Shown here: positions 1 through 6,150 of the stretch, piece by piece
How the letters are laid out: every line of letters starts with the position of its first letter
How positions within the stretch are numbered: position 1 is the first letter of the stretch
Assembly: GCA_030641695.1 (NCBI GenBank)
Contig: DAOWGY010000174.1
Span: 1 to 15,813, forward strand
Source: Gammaproteobacteria bacterium
GTDB taxonomy: Bacteria; Pseudomonadota; Gammaproteobacteria; Steroidobacterales; Woeseiaceae
DNA: 15,813 nt
Direction of reading: 5' to 3'
Made by a program: the position numbers and the translations under genes
Notes under the pieces: generated by a model
What the model was told of the DNA's origin: nothing
What the model saw: only the letters and a program-made list of their open reading frames with translations
Databases searched by the model: none

Positions 1-300
1 CCCATAACGATCGTCTACACGCCGAACAAGATCGTCGAGAATCCGGGTCAGGCCTGCGCTCGTCCTGGTGACACGCTGTGGTTCAGGTTAAACGGGCAGC
101 CAGGCAAGCTGGTTTCGGTCGAGGGCAAGAATGCCGACGATGCGTGGATATCCGGTAGCGGAAAAATCGGCTGGTTCTTCGTGCCCGTTCCGGTAAATGT
201 AATTCCAGGGGCGGTCGATGAGAAAGTTTTCGAGTACAAGATCAGCGCGGAAGGATCGTTGGACCTCGATCCCGAGATACGTGTCCGCCACAACTATTAG
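1..300 (+). CDS. C-terminal part of a secreted-type beta-sandwich (cupredoxin-like) protein, function unknown
   Basis: The reading frame is open from base 1 to the TAG at 298-300 and gives 99 residues; the start lies outside the window. The fragment alternates short hydrophobic strands with turns, as in small beta-sandwich proteins. It holds ACARPGDTLWFRLNG near its start and ends in LDPEIRVRHNY. The same layout (Cys, then GD, W, G, and a final DP-hydrophobic strand) appears in the secreted protein at 8135-8533, so the two are probably distant members of one family. No His-Cys-His-Met copper ligand set is visible, so cupredoxin-like refers to the probable fold only. It runs convergently toward the redoxin gene at 343, with only 42 bases between. 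Being coding is fairly sure; the family assignment is inference. Confidence 0.6.
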   Translation, partial: PITIVYTPNKIVENPGQACARPGDTLWFRLNGQPGKLVSVEGKNADDAWISGSGKIGWFFVPVPVNVIPGAVDEKVFEYKISAEGSLDLDPEIRVRHNY

Positions 301-342
301 GCCGGAGCATTCGCTGTCGTCGGGTCGTATTTACGGCTTGAT

Positions 343-1182
343 TTAGCCAGCGAGCCAGATCGTTGCCGCGCTGAGCGTTATCAACATAATCAGCGCCAGT
401 GTTAACGCAGCTGCTATGCCTCGTCGGTCAGGCGAAAGCGGCGAAAACAGCGGCGCGATGCGGCCGGCCAATGCCATGGGAAAGCCTGCCCGCCATAGAT
501 CCCTGACAGCTTGCGGTCCACCCCGCCTCATGACCTCCTGCACATGCCCCATTGCACGGACGACCGGACCAATCATTTTGGTGCTTTGGCTTCTTACCGG
601 TGTTTGCCCGTCGGCTGCAGCTGCCAGCGCTTGTCGCAGTGCCTCGTAGTCGGATGCCCACAATGACCGGAACAGGATTGTCCCGTTCTTGTCCATCAGA
701 AATGCAGAGTTGGGTTTTGGATCCAGCGCGCGGTGCAAGTCGCCGTCCACATTATCAGCGGCGACCGTCCATTGAATATCATAGAAGTCTTTCAGTGCTC
801 GGGCGTAGTCCAATTTCTCATCCATCGTCTCGGACTGCACAAAGTATTCGCCCGGATGCGCCTCCCGAACATAGAGCATGATGAAATCGACACGATCGCC
901 GAATTCGTCAAAAAGTTTCTGCACGGAGGGCGCAGCACTCGAGGTCATCGGGCACGTCATCGAGCCGAATACGAAAATGACAGGCTTGTCGACGAATACA
1001 TCCGCGTTGGACACGCAAGAACCGTCTGTAGTGATTAACGTAAATTCGGGAAATGCGTCACCGGGCGCGGCGGCGTCCTTGCGAAATCGCAGATCTCGGA
1101 AGAGCAGGGCGGTCGTGAAGCGCTTGTAGCGGTAGTCCTCTGTAGACCTGACTATTGGTGACGCGATGCCCGCGGCGCTCAT
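343..1182 (-). CDS. Membrane-anchored redoxin related to iodothyronine deiodinases (Cys in place of selenocysteine)
   Basis: This 279-residue protein has a thioredoxin-fold region at about residues 38-190. The active-site segment FVFGSMTCPMT has Cys77, followed by the strand IMLYVREAHPGE at 101-112. FGSxT(C/U)P followed by Y-x-x-EAHP is the signature of the deiodinase family, in which animals carry selenocysteine at this position. The codon here is TGC, so it is a cysteine form. A late strand with NSAFLMDKNGTILFRS (158-173) fits the cis-Pro side of such folds. The C-terminus has one membrane helix at about 255-277, so the enzyme is probably tail-anchored. Start: ATG at 1182 overlaps the OsmC stop as ATGA, which implies translational coupling. 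Bacterial members are thiol redox enzymes of unknown substrate, and iodine chemistry should not be assumed. Family is likely; substrate is unknown. Confidence 0.8.
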   Translation of the reverse strand: MSAAGIASPIVRSTEDYRYKRFTTALLFRDLRFRKDAAAPGDAFPEFTLITTDGSCVSNADVFVDKPVIFVFGSMTCPMTSSAAPSVQKLFDEFGDRVDFIMLYVREAHPGEYFVQSETMDEKLDYARALKDFYDIQWTVAADNVDGDLHRALDPKPNSAFLMDKNGTILFRSLWASDYEALRQALAAAADGQTPVRSQSTKMIGPVVRAMGHVQEVMRRGGPQAVRDLWRAGFPMALAGRIAPLFSPLSPDRRGIAAALTLALIMLITLSAATIWLAG

Positions 1183-1622
1183 GCCGTACCGCCTGGCCCG
1201 AATGTTGCGTTGTCGTCGAATTCAACTCCATGGGCAAGTGTTTTATGGACCGGGCAGCGCTCGGCAATCTGGGCAAGCCGCTTGCGCTGTGCATCATCGA
1301 AATCACCCTCGATATGCACGTTGCTTGTTATCTTCTCGATGAAACCCCTGTCGGGAATATCGCAGTCCTTGCAGTCATCCGCGTGGATGCGAGAAAAGTC
1401 GTAGGTAGTTCTGACAGATTCCAGTGGCAGCTTCTTGAACTGGCAGTACCAGGCGATCATCACGCAAGTGCAGGCGGCAAGAGATCCGAGCAGCAGTTCA
1501 TACGGATTCGGGCCCGTATCAGTGCCTCCGGCGTCGACAGGTTCATCGGCGCTCCATTCGTGCCGTCCATTCGACAGGCGTACGGCCATGCCCGATGTCA
1601 GTTCTGCGATGATGCGTGCCAT
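1179..1622 (-). CDS. OsmC-family peroxiredoxin-like protein
   Basis: A 147-residue protein with the OsmC/Ohr fold. GGTDTGPNPYELLLGSLAAC (32-51) leads into the long central helix, with Cys51 and Cys53 at its start. ERCPVHKTL (121-129) places the second conserved cysteine at Cys123. In the family these two cysteines reduce organic or fatty-acid hydroperoxides. Extra cysteines Cys84 and Cys87 (DDCKDCD) resemble the YhfA/OsmC-like branch rather than classical Ohr. A good ribosome site, AGGAG, lies about 6 bases before the ATG at 1622. It shares a 4-base ATGA overlap with the downstream redoxin gene, so the two are made together and may form a small thiol/peroxide defence pair. The protein is cytoplasmic; no signal peptide is visible. 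Confidence 0.9.
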   Translation of the reverse strand: MARIIAELTSGMAVRLSNGRHEWSADEPVDAGGTDTGPNPYELLLGSLAACTCVMIAWYCQFKKLPLESVRTTYDFSRIHADDCKDCDIPDRGFIEKITSNVHIEGDFDDAQRKRLAQIAERCPVHKTLAHGVEFDDNATFGPGGTA

Positions 1623-1647
1623 TTTCTTCTCCTGATTGCTGTTGCGT

Positions 1648-1677
1648 TTATCGTCGGGTCTGGTGACCCGACGATAA
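1648..1677. promoter_or_regulatory. Perfect 13-bp inverted repeat (hairpin) upstream of the OsmC gene
   Basis: Bases 1648-1660 and 1665-1677 are exact reverse complements separated by the tetraloop TGGT. The arm contains TCGTCGGGTC. The hairpin sits in the 68-base gap between the secreted-protein gene and the OsmC gene, 25 bases before the OsmC ATG. No run of T follows on either strand, so a classical intrinsic terminator is not well supported. An mRNA-processing, stabilising or attenuating element that sets the ratio between the upstream and downstream genes is more likely. The 10-base arm TCGTCGGGTC recurs at 317-326, just past the end of the same gene pair. Confidence 0.6.
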
Positions 1678-1690
1678 TACGCGCCGATTT

Positions 1691-2110
1691 TTAGTCGTCA
1701 CCGGGTTGCCATTCCTGCAGGCCGTGAATCGCCGTAACGTCACGTATGACGTCGGCGAAAGTGCGTTCCGGAACAAATTTCAAATCGTTCCAGCGGGCAA
1801 CGCCGAGCTCAATCGTGAATTCCTCGAGATCATGTGGCCGCGAGGTCTGAACGACCCAGACCAGCGTGTGTTCGAGCCCGGAGTGGTACATGTCGACTAT
1901 CTCGGTGACACCGTACTTCTCCATGAGCGGTGCGAGATCTGTTTTGCTGATCGTGATGACTTCCTTCGCGGTTTCGCGGTTGTTTACAGGGCAGTCGTGT
2001 TTGCTGTGTGCACCGTAAATGCCCCACAACGTGGCTTCGGCGGCGGCATTTCCGGCGAGGAACGGCAATAGTGCGAGAAGCGATGCAACGATGATATGCC
2101 TGGTTTTCAT
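1691..2110 (-). CDS. Small secreted protein with His/Cys cluster, function unknown
   Basis: 139 residues. The N-terminus MKTRHIIVASLLALLPFLAG followed by NAAAEA is a Sec signal peptide, probably cleaved after Ala24, so the mature protein of about 115 residues is periplasmic or secreted. The mature start carries WGIYGAHSKHDCPVNN with His35, His38 and Cys40. Further histidines lie at 76, 81, 93 and 129. This could bind a metal or heme-like ligand, but no recognised motif proves it. The rest reads as a compact alpha/beta domain. A GGAG site lies about 9 bases before the ATG at 2110. It is the first of three minus-strand genes that may be cotranscribed with the OsmC and redoxin genes, with the hairpin at 1648-1677 in between. 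I do not recognise the family. Confidence 0.75.
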   Translation of the reverse strand: MKTRHIIVASLLALLPFLAGNAAAEATLWGIYGAHSKHDCPVNNRETAKEVITISKTDLAPLMEKYGVTEIVDMYHSGLEHTLVWVVQTSRPHDLEEFTIELGVARWNDLKFVPERTFADVIRDVTAIHGLQEWQPGDD

Positions 2111-2272
2111 GACTCGTCTCCAATTGTAGTGTCTGTTTGAGTTTGTTCACGCTGGCTACATGAATGAGTCAACGTGATGTCAGGATGCTACGTCCCGGAT
2201 CGAGTCGGATTAAGTGGGTATTCGGTTGATTGATCATTGCCGGACAGCAACAATCGCGACAAGGGCTCCGCG

Positions 2273-3184
2273 CTACGCCGGTTGCCGGGCTATATGCTCA
2301 ATCAGCAATTCGGTCCGTTTCAGGCGTTCAGCGAGGAAATCGATCAGAAATCGAACCCGGGTGGGCAGATGTTCCCGGGCCGGGTACACGATCCAGGTGG
2401 CCGCGTCCGGGACTTCGTAGTCTTCGAGCACGATCTCCAGTTCGCCACGCCTGATTTGCCCGGCCATGTAGTAATCCGTCATGCGAATCAGCCCGACACC
2501 GCGTTCAGCCGCAGCAACCAGGGCCCGGCCATTGTCGCTGCACCAACCTCCATTGACCTTGATGGAACGAATACCGTCAGGGTAGCTAAAGCGCCACTCC
2601 ATGTCCGGAAATGACAGGCAGTTGTGGGACCGAAGATCCTCGGGGCGTTCTGGCTTGCCGTGACGAATAAGGTAGCCGGGGCTCGCACAGACCATCAATC
2701 GGCGGTGCGCAATTTTTCGGGCGATGAGCGAGCTGTCCTCCAGCGCGCTCATGCGAACGGCCAGGTCGTAACCGTCGGCAATAATGTCGACCACTTTCAT
2801 ATTGGTATCGAGGTCGATAGTCACGTCCGGATACTTGATCGTGAACTCCGCGAGTGCCGGTGCCACATAGCGATCCGCATACAGGCCGGGGGCGGTAATA
2901 CGGATCGGTCCTTTGACCTGTTCCTGCATATCCGCCATGTCCGCCTCTAAGGCGTCCATCAGGTTGCGGATCTCCAGCCCCCGAGCGTAGTAAACCTTGC
3001 CAATGTCGGTGAGCGTCGACTTTCGGGTCGTGCGGTGCAGCAACCTCGCATTCAGACGTTTTTCGAGTCGCTTGACCTCCCTGCTGACAAAGGACGTCGA
3101 CACATTGAGCGCATCAGCCGCAGCCGTGAAACTGCCGTGCTCGACAACAGCTACGAATTCCCGGAGACCGCTTTGATCCGCCAT
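2273..3184 (-). CDS. LysR-type transcriptional regulator
   Basis: 303 residues from the ATG at 3184, the standard length for the family. The N-terminal winged helix-turn-helix spans about residues 5-63 (LREFVAVVEHGSFTAAADAL, then VSTSFVSREVKRLEKRL and the wing LLHRTT). The effector domain follows at about 88-290 (VKGPIRITAPG onward), with the usual two-lobe periplasmic-binding-like pattern. This is the branch with RTTRKSTLTDIG and a GPIRI linker, close to CrgA/AaeR-like regulators. A GTG three codons earlier (3193) is possible; I prefer the ATG because the family normally starts a few residues before the first helix. It is divergent from the flavin protein at 3263, with a palindromic intergenic region, which is the classical layout for a LysR protein controlling its neighbour. 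The 162 bases between it and the secreted-protein gene downstream contain no gene that I can support. Confidence 0.93.
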   Translation of the reverse strand: MADQSGLREFVAVVEHGSFTAAADALNVSTSFVSREVKRLEKRLNARLLHRTTRKSTLTDIGKVYYARGLEIRNLMDALEADMADMQEQVKGPIRITAPGLYADRYVAPALAEFTIKYPDVTIDLDTNMKVVDIIADGYDLAVRMSALEDSSLIARKIAHRRLMVCASPGYLIRHGKPERPEDLRSHNCLSFPDMEWRFSYPDGIRSIKVNGGWCSDNGRALVAAAERGVGLIRMTDYYMAGQIRRGELEIVLEDYEVPDAATWIVYPAREHLPTRVRFLIDFLAERLKRTELLIEHIARQPA

Positions 3185-3204
3185 TGTTGCCACTCGGAAA
3201 AAAT

Positions 3205-3240
3205 CATTGAACCGAAATCCATCTTACTATCAATGCATTG
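3205..3240. promoter_or_regulatory. Candidate LysR operator in the divergent intergenic region
   Basis: Between the LysR start and the flavin-protein start are CATTGA (3205-3210) and TCAATG (3230-3235), which form an inverted repeat with a 19-base spacer. CAATGCATTG (3231-3240) is a perfect 10-base palindrome. The half-site CATTG/CAATG therefore occurs three times in 36 bases. Multiple half-sites in a shared divergent promoter are typical of LysR regulators. No clear -35/-10 pair was seen, and binding is inferred only. Confidence 0.4.
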
Positions 3241-3262
3241 CCCAAGTACCGTGGGCTCCATC

Positions 3263-4249
3263 ATGAACGATCAAACGACAATGACGCTGTTTCACCGTGG
3301 CGAACGCGAGGTCCAGGAACACGTTGGCTCGCGCGAATTCTCGGAGCGCCTTGGCCGGCGGATGATTCGCGATCGCCTGCCCGGGGATCACAAAGCGTTT
3401 CTTTCGCAGCTGCCCTTCGTACTGATCGGTGCGATCGACGCCGAGAGGCGCCCCTGGGCGAGCATCCTGGTTGGACAAGGCGGATTTATCAGTGCGCCCG
3501 ATGCGCAGACGCTACGGATTGAAACACGACTGATTGACGGCGACCCGTTGCAGAAAATTTTGTCGGAAGGTGCTGATGTCGGCCTGCTTGGTATCGAATA
3601 CCACAATCGAATTCGGGTCCGTGTGAACGGTAAGATCCGGAAAATCGACGACGAATCGATCACGATCAGTGTTGAACACGCGTTCGGCAACTGCCCGCAG
3701 TATATCCAGTCACGCAGCTACGAATTGCTGCCGGGCATCGCATCGATCGGCGAGCCACGAGCAACGCTGCCAGCCGAACGCCTTGACGAGCGTGCCAGGC
3801 AAATAATTGCAAATGCGGATCATTTCTTCATCGCGACCCATTTTTCCGACAATTCGGGTGACGAAAGCCACGGGGCGGACGTATCGCATCGAGGCGGCAA
3901 GCCGGGATTCGTCCGCATTGAAGACGAGCGCACGCTGACGTTCCCGGATTTCCGTGGCAACAACTTCTTTAATACGCTCGGAAACATCGCGGCCAATCCC
4001 CGGGCGGGGGTCCTTTTCATCGATTTTGAGCGTGGCGATCTGCTGTATCTCACATGCGCGGCGGAGATTGTCTGGGACAGCGAGGAATCGCGTGCGTTCA
4101 AGGGCTCCCAACGCCTCATGAAACTCACGATGGATGAAGGAGTGCTGGTCGAGCAGGCGTTGCCTATCCGCTGGAGCTTTGAGGACTACTCACGAAGCCT
4201 GAAGTCGACCGGCTCCTGGGAAGAGGTCGATGCCGAACCAGGGCGGTAA
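3263..4249 (+). CDS. Pyridoxamine 5'-phosphate oxidase-like FMN-binding protein (two split-barrel halves)
   Basis: 328 residues from the ATG at 3263. The frame is open further upstream, but the extension translates intergenic sequence back into the LysR gene, and ATG 3263 begins the recognisable protein. Two PNPOx-type split-barrel segments can be seen. One is at about 40-140 (FLSQLPFVLIGAIDAERRPW, then strands to NGKIRKI). The other is at about 178-275 (ADHFFIATHF, then TFPDFRGNNFFNTLGNIAAN and AGVLFIDFERGDLL). The second half has the stronger FMN-phosphate-binding look. HAFGNCPQYIQSR (139-151) is a hallmark of this larger PNPOx subfamily. In some relatives this region is fused to a ferredoxin-reductase module; here it stands alone. 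The substrate is unknown; relatives are flavin reductase/oxidase-like proteins rather than vitamin B6 enzymes. Probably controlled by the divergent LysR. Confidence 0.85.
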   Translation: MNDQTTMTLFHRGEREVQEHVGSREFSERLGRRMIRDRLPGDHKAFLSQLPFVLIGAIDAERRPWASILVGQGGFISAPDAQTLRIETRLIDGDPLQKILSEGADVGLLGIEYHNRIRVRVNGKIRKIDDESITISVEHAFGNCPQYIQSRSYELLPGIASIGEPRATLPAERLDERARQIIANADHFFIATHFSDNSGDESHGADVSHRGGKPGFVRIEDERTLTFPDFRGNNFFNTLGNIAANPRAGVLFIDFERGDLLYLTCAAEIVWDSEESRAFKGSQRLMKLTMDEGVLVEQALPIRWSFEDYSRSLKSTGSWEEVDAEPGR

Positions 4250-4268
4250 TAACAGGATCCGGCCCCCT

Positions 4269-5969
4269 CTAATTTGCCGCATTCCAGCCGGGTCCGCGCA
4301 CCACACGTCCCGGCGTCGCACCCGTGTGTTCGCCATCTTTGAGTACCTGCTCACCATTGACGAACACGTGCACCACGCCGGTGGCGTACTGGTGCGGTTC
4401 AACAAACGTTGCGTGGTCCTGAATCTTGTCCGGGTCGAAGATGACCACATCGGCGTAGTTGCCTTCTTTCAGTTCGCCGCGACGTTCGATCCTGAGATTC
4501 TGTGCGGGCAGCGCCGCCAGTTTGCGGATGGCCTCTGCGAGTGAAATGACTTGCTCGTCGCGAACGTACTTCGCCAAAACGCGGGCAAAACTGCCGTAAG
4601 CACGTGGATGCGGATTGCTTTTCAGGAACACGCCTTCGGTGGCGAGTGATGCCGCATCGGAGTTGAAGCTGACCCATGGCAGGCCGACGGCCGTGCGCAC
4701 GACGTCTTCGGACTGTGTGAAATAGACAGTGCCGACGCGGCTGCCGTCCTCGATGATCAGGTCCATGACCGTTTCCTCGGGGCTGGTGCCACGCATCTCG
4801 GCAACTTCTGCCAGGGTCTTGCCTGTCAGCGGCTTCAACGCCTCGTTCTTGAAGTTGACGAGCAGGATATTTTCGGGCGTGCCGGCCATCAGGAACATGT
4901 TCTCCCACTCGTCGGAGTCCTCGTTCATTTGCAGGATAATTTGTTCGCGCGTCGCCGGATCTTTCATACGTTCGATAGACGCTTCGAAGCCGCCTTCCTG
5001 CACCCAGGGCGGCACGGTGACGTTGAGCCCGGTCGCCCCTGCCGGATAGGTGTAGACATCGGCCGTGATCTGCAAGCCTTCCGCCCGGGCGGCCTCGACG
5101 AGTTCAACGGCTTCGTCGAATATCGGCCAGTTCGGTTTCCCCGATGATTTGAAGTGATAAATCTCGGCGCGGATGCCAGCTTCGCGCGCAATCGTGAGTA
5201 GCTCCTCGATGGCCTCGATCATGTTGGCGCCTTCATCGCGCATATGTGAGATGTACATGCCACCGTACTCGGCGGCCACCTCGGACAAGGCAACCAGTTC
5301 GTCGGTCTCTGCAAAAAGACCGGGCGGATACATCAAGGACGACGCCACGCCCAAAGCACCGTCTTCCATGGCGTCACGTACAAGGCCACGCATCTGCTCG
5401 AGTTCTTCCGGGGTCGGTGCACGGTCTTCATGGCTGATGACATACTGGCGTGGCGTCGCCGAACCGATGAACGAGGCCACGTTGGGTGAAATACCGCGTT
5501 GTTCGAGGAACTCGAGATACTCCGCCAGCGTCGTCCACTCGATGTCGTAATGGATATCGGATTGCAAAGAGACCATTTCTGCTTTCATGGCATCGTTGAG
5601 CGGGCCCATGGACTCTCCCTCGCCCATGATCTCCAGGGTCACGCCCTGGCGGATATTGCTTTGTGAACGGCCATCCTCGATCAGCGATTCGTTGGCCCAG
5701 GACATCATGTTTATAAAGCCGGGCGCCACGGCGAGGCCCTCGACGTTGATTTCGCTGGTCGCCCTGGCGTTGCCGAGATCGCCGAGTGCCGCGATCGTGT
5801 CATCATTGATTGCGATATCGCCGACATAGGGCTCACGGCCACTGCCGTCGTAGATCGTGCCGCCCCTGAGGAGGAGGTCGTAGGAATCTGGTTGCGTGCA
5901 GGCCGACAATAGCGCGAGCGCGACGACTGCGACCGTGGTCAGCCGGTAGATTCTATGCATTCGTTTCAT
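4269..5969 (-). CDS. Lipoprotein of the N-acyl-D-amino-acid deacylase (amidohydrolase) family
   Basis: 566 residues from the ATG at 5969. A longer frame starts at 6032, but only this start puts the lipoprotein signal at the N-terminus: positively charged MKRMHR, a hydrophobic core and lipobox LLSAC with Cys24. The protein should be membrane-anchored and face the periplasm. An amidohydrolase composite fold follows: beta-sandwich RGGTIYDGSG, PGFIN, ISHMRDEG with His242, IYHFKSSG with His272, and NSDAA with Asp438, ending in the GNYADVVIFDPD sandwich. The three late residues match the metal/catalytic His, His and Asp of D-aminoacylase. However, the early HxH is replaced by N-M-M-S-W (87-91), and the usual GNCG cysteine segment by GEGES (116-120). 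The family hydrolyses N-acyl-D-amino acids or D-dipeptides; the exact substrate here is open. It has no operon partner, as both neighbours are on the other strand. Confidence 0.88.
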   Translation of the reverse strand: MKRMHRIYRLTTVAVVALALLSACTQPDSYDLLLRGGTIYDGSGREPYVGDIAINDDTIAALGDLGNARATSEINVEGLAVAPGFINMMSWANESLIEDGRSQSNIRQGVTLEIMGEGESMGPLNDAMKAEMVSLQSDIHYDIEWTTLAEYLEFLEQRGISPNVASFIGSATPRQYVISHEDRAPTPEELEQMRGLVRDAMEDGALGVASSLMYPPGLFAETDELVALSEVAAEYGGMYISHMRDEGANMIEAIEELLTIAREAGIRAEIYHFKSSGKPNWPIFDEAVELVEAARAEGLQITADVYTYPAGATGLNVTVPPWVQEGGFEASIERMKDPATREQIILQMNEDSDEWENMFLMAGTPENILLVNFKNEALKPLTGKTLAEVAEMRGTSPEETVMDLIIEDGSRVGTVYFTQSEDVVRTAVGLPWVSFNSDAASLATEGVFLKSNPHPRAYGSFARVLAKYVRDEQVISLAEAIRKLAALPAQNLRIERRGELKEGNYADVVIFDPDKIQDHATFVEPHQYATGVVHVFVNGEQVLKDGEHTGATPGRVVRGPGWNAAN

Positions 5970-6150
5970 GATTGTTGTTCGTGTTGGGAGAACGCCGCCA
6001 TTGTGGCACACGGAACTGGAGAAGTTGGTCAAAAACTACTGAAAAACAACGCGATATCGGGCATGATCAATGACCTAAAATCACGTCCGCCGGCCCTTAT
6101 CCGCGCCTTGGGAACGGCGAAAACGTGCTAACGAGGGGGGTCTGCCAGCG

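Noticed and set aside
952..954. Selenocysteine at the redoxin active site, as in animal deiodinases
   Set aside because: The codon is TGC, not TGA, so a cysteine is encoded.
1648..1677. Intrinsic (rho-independent) terminator
   Set aside because: The stem is strong but neither strand has a T run directly after it.
1155..1694. Plus-strand frame of 179 codons opposite the OsmC gene
   Set aside because: The minus strand has the OsmC cysteine motifs and a strong ribosome site, and the + frame has neither.
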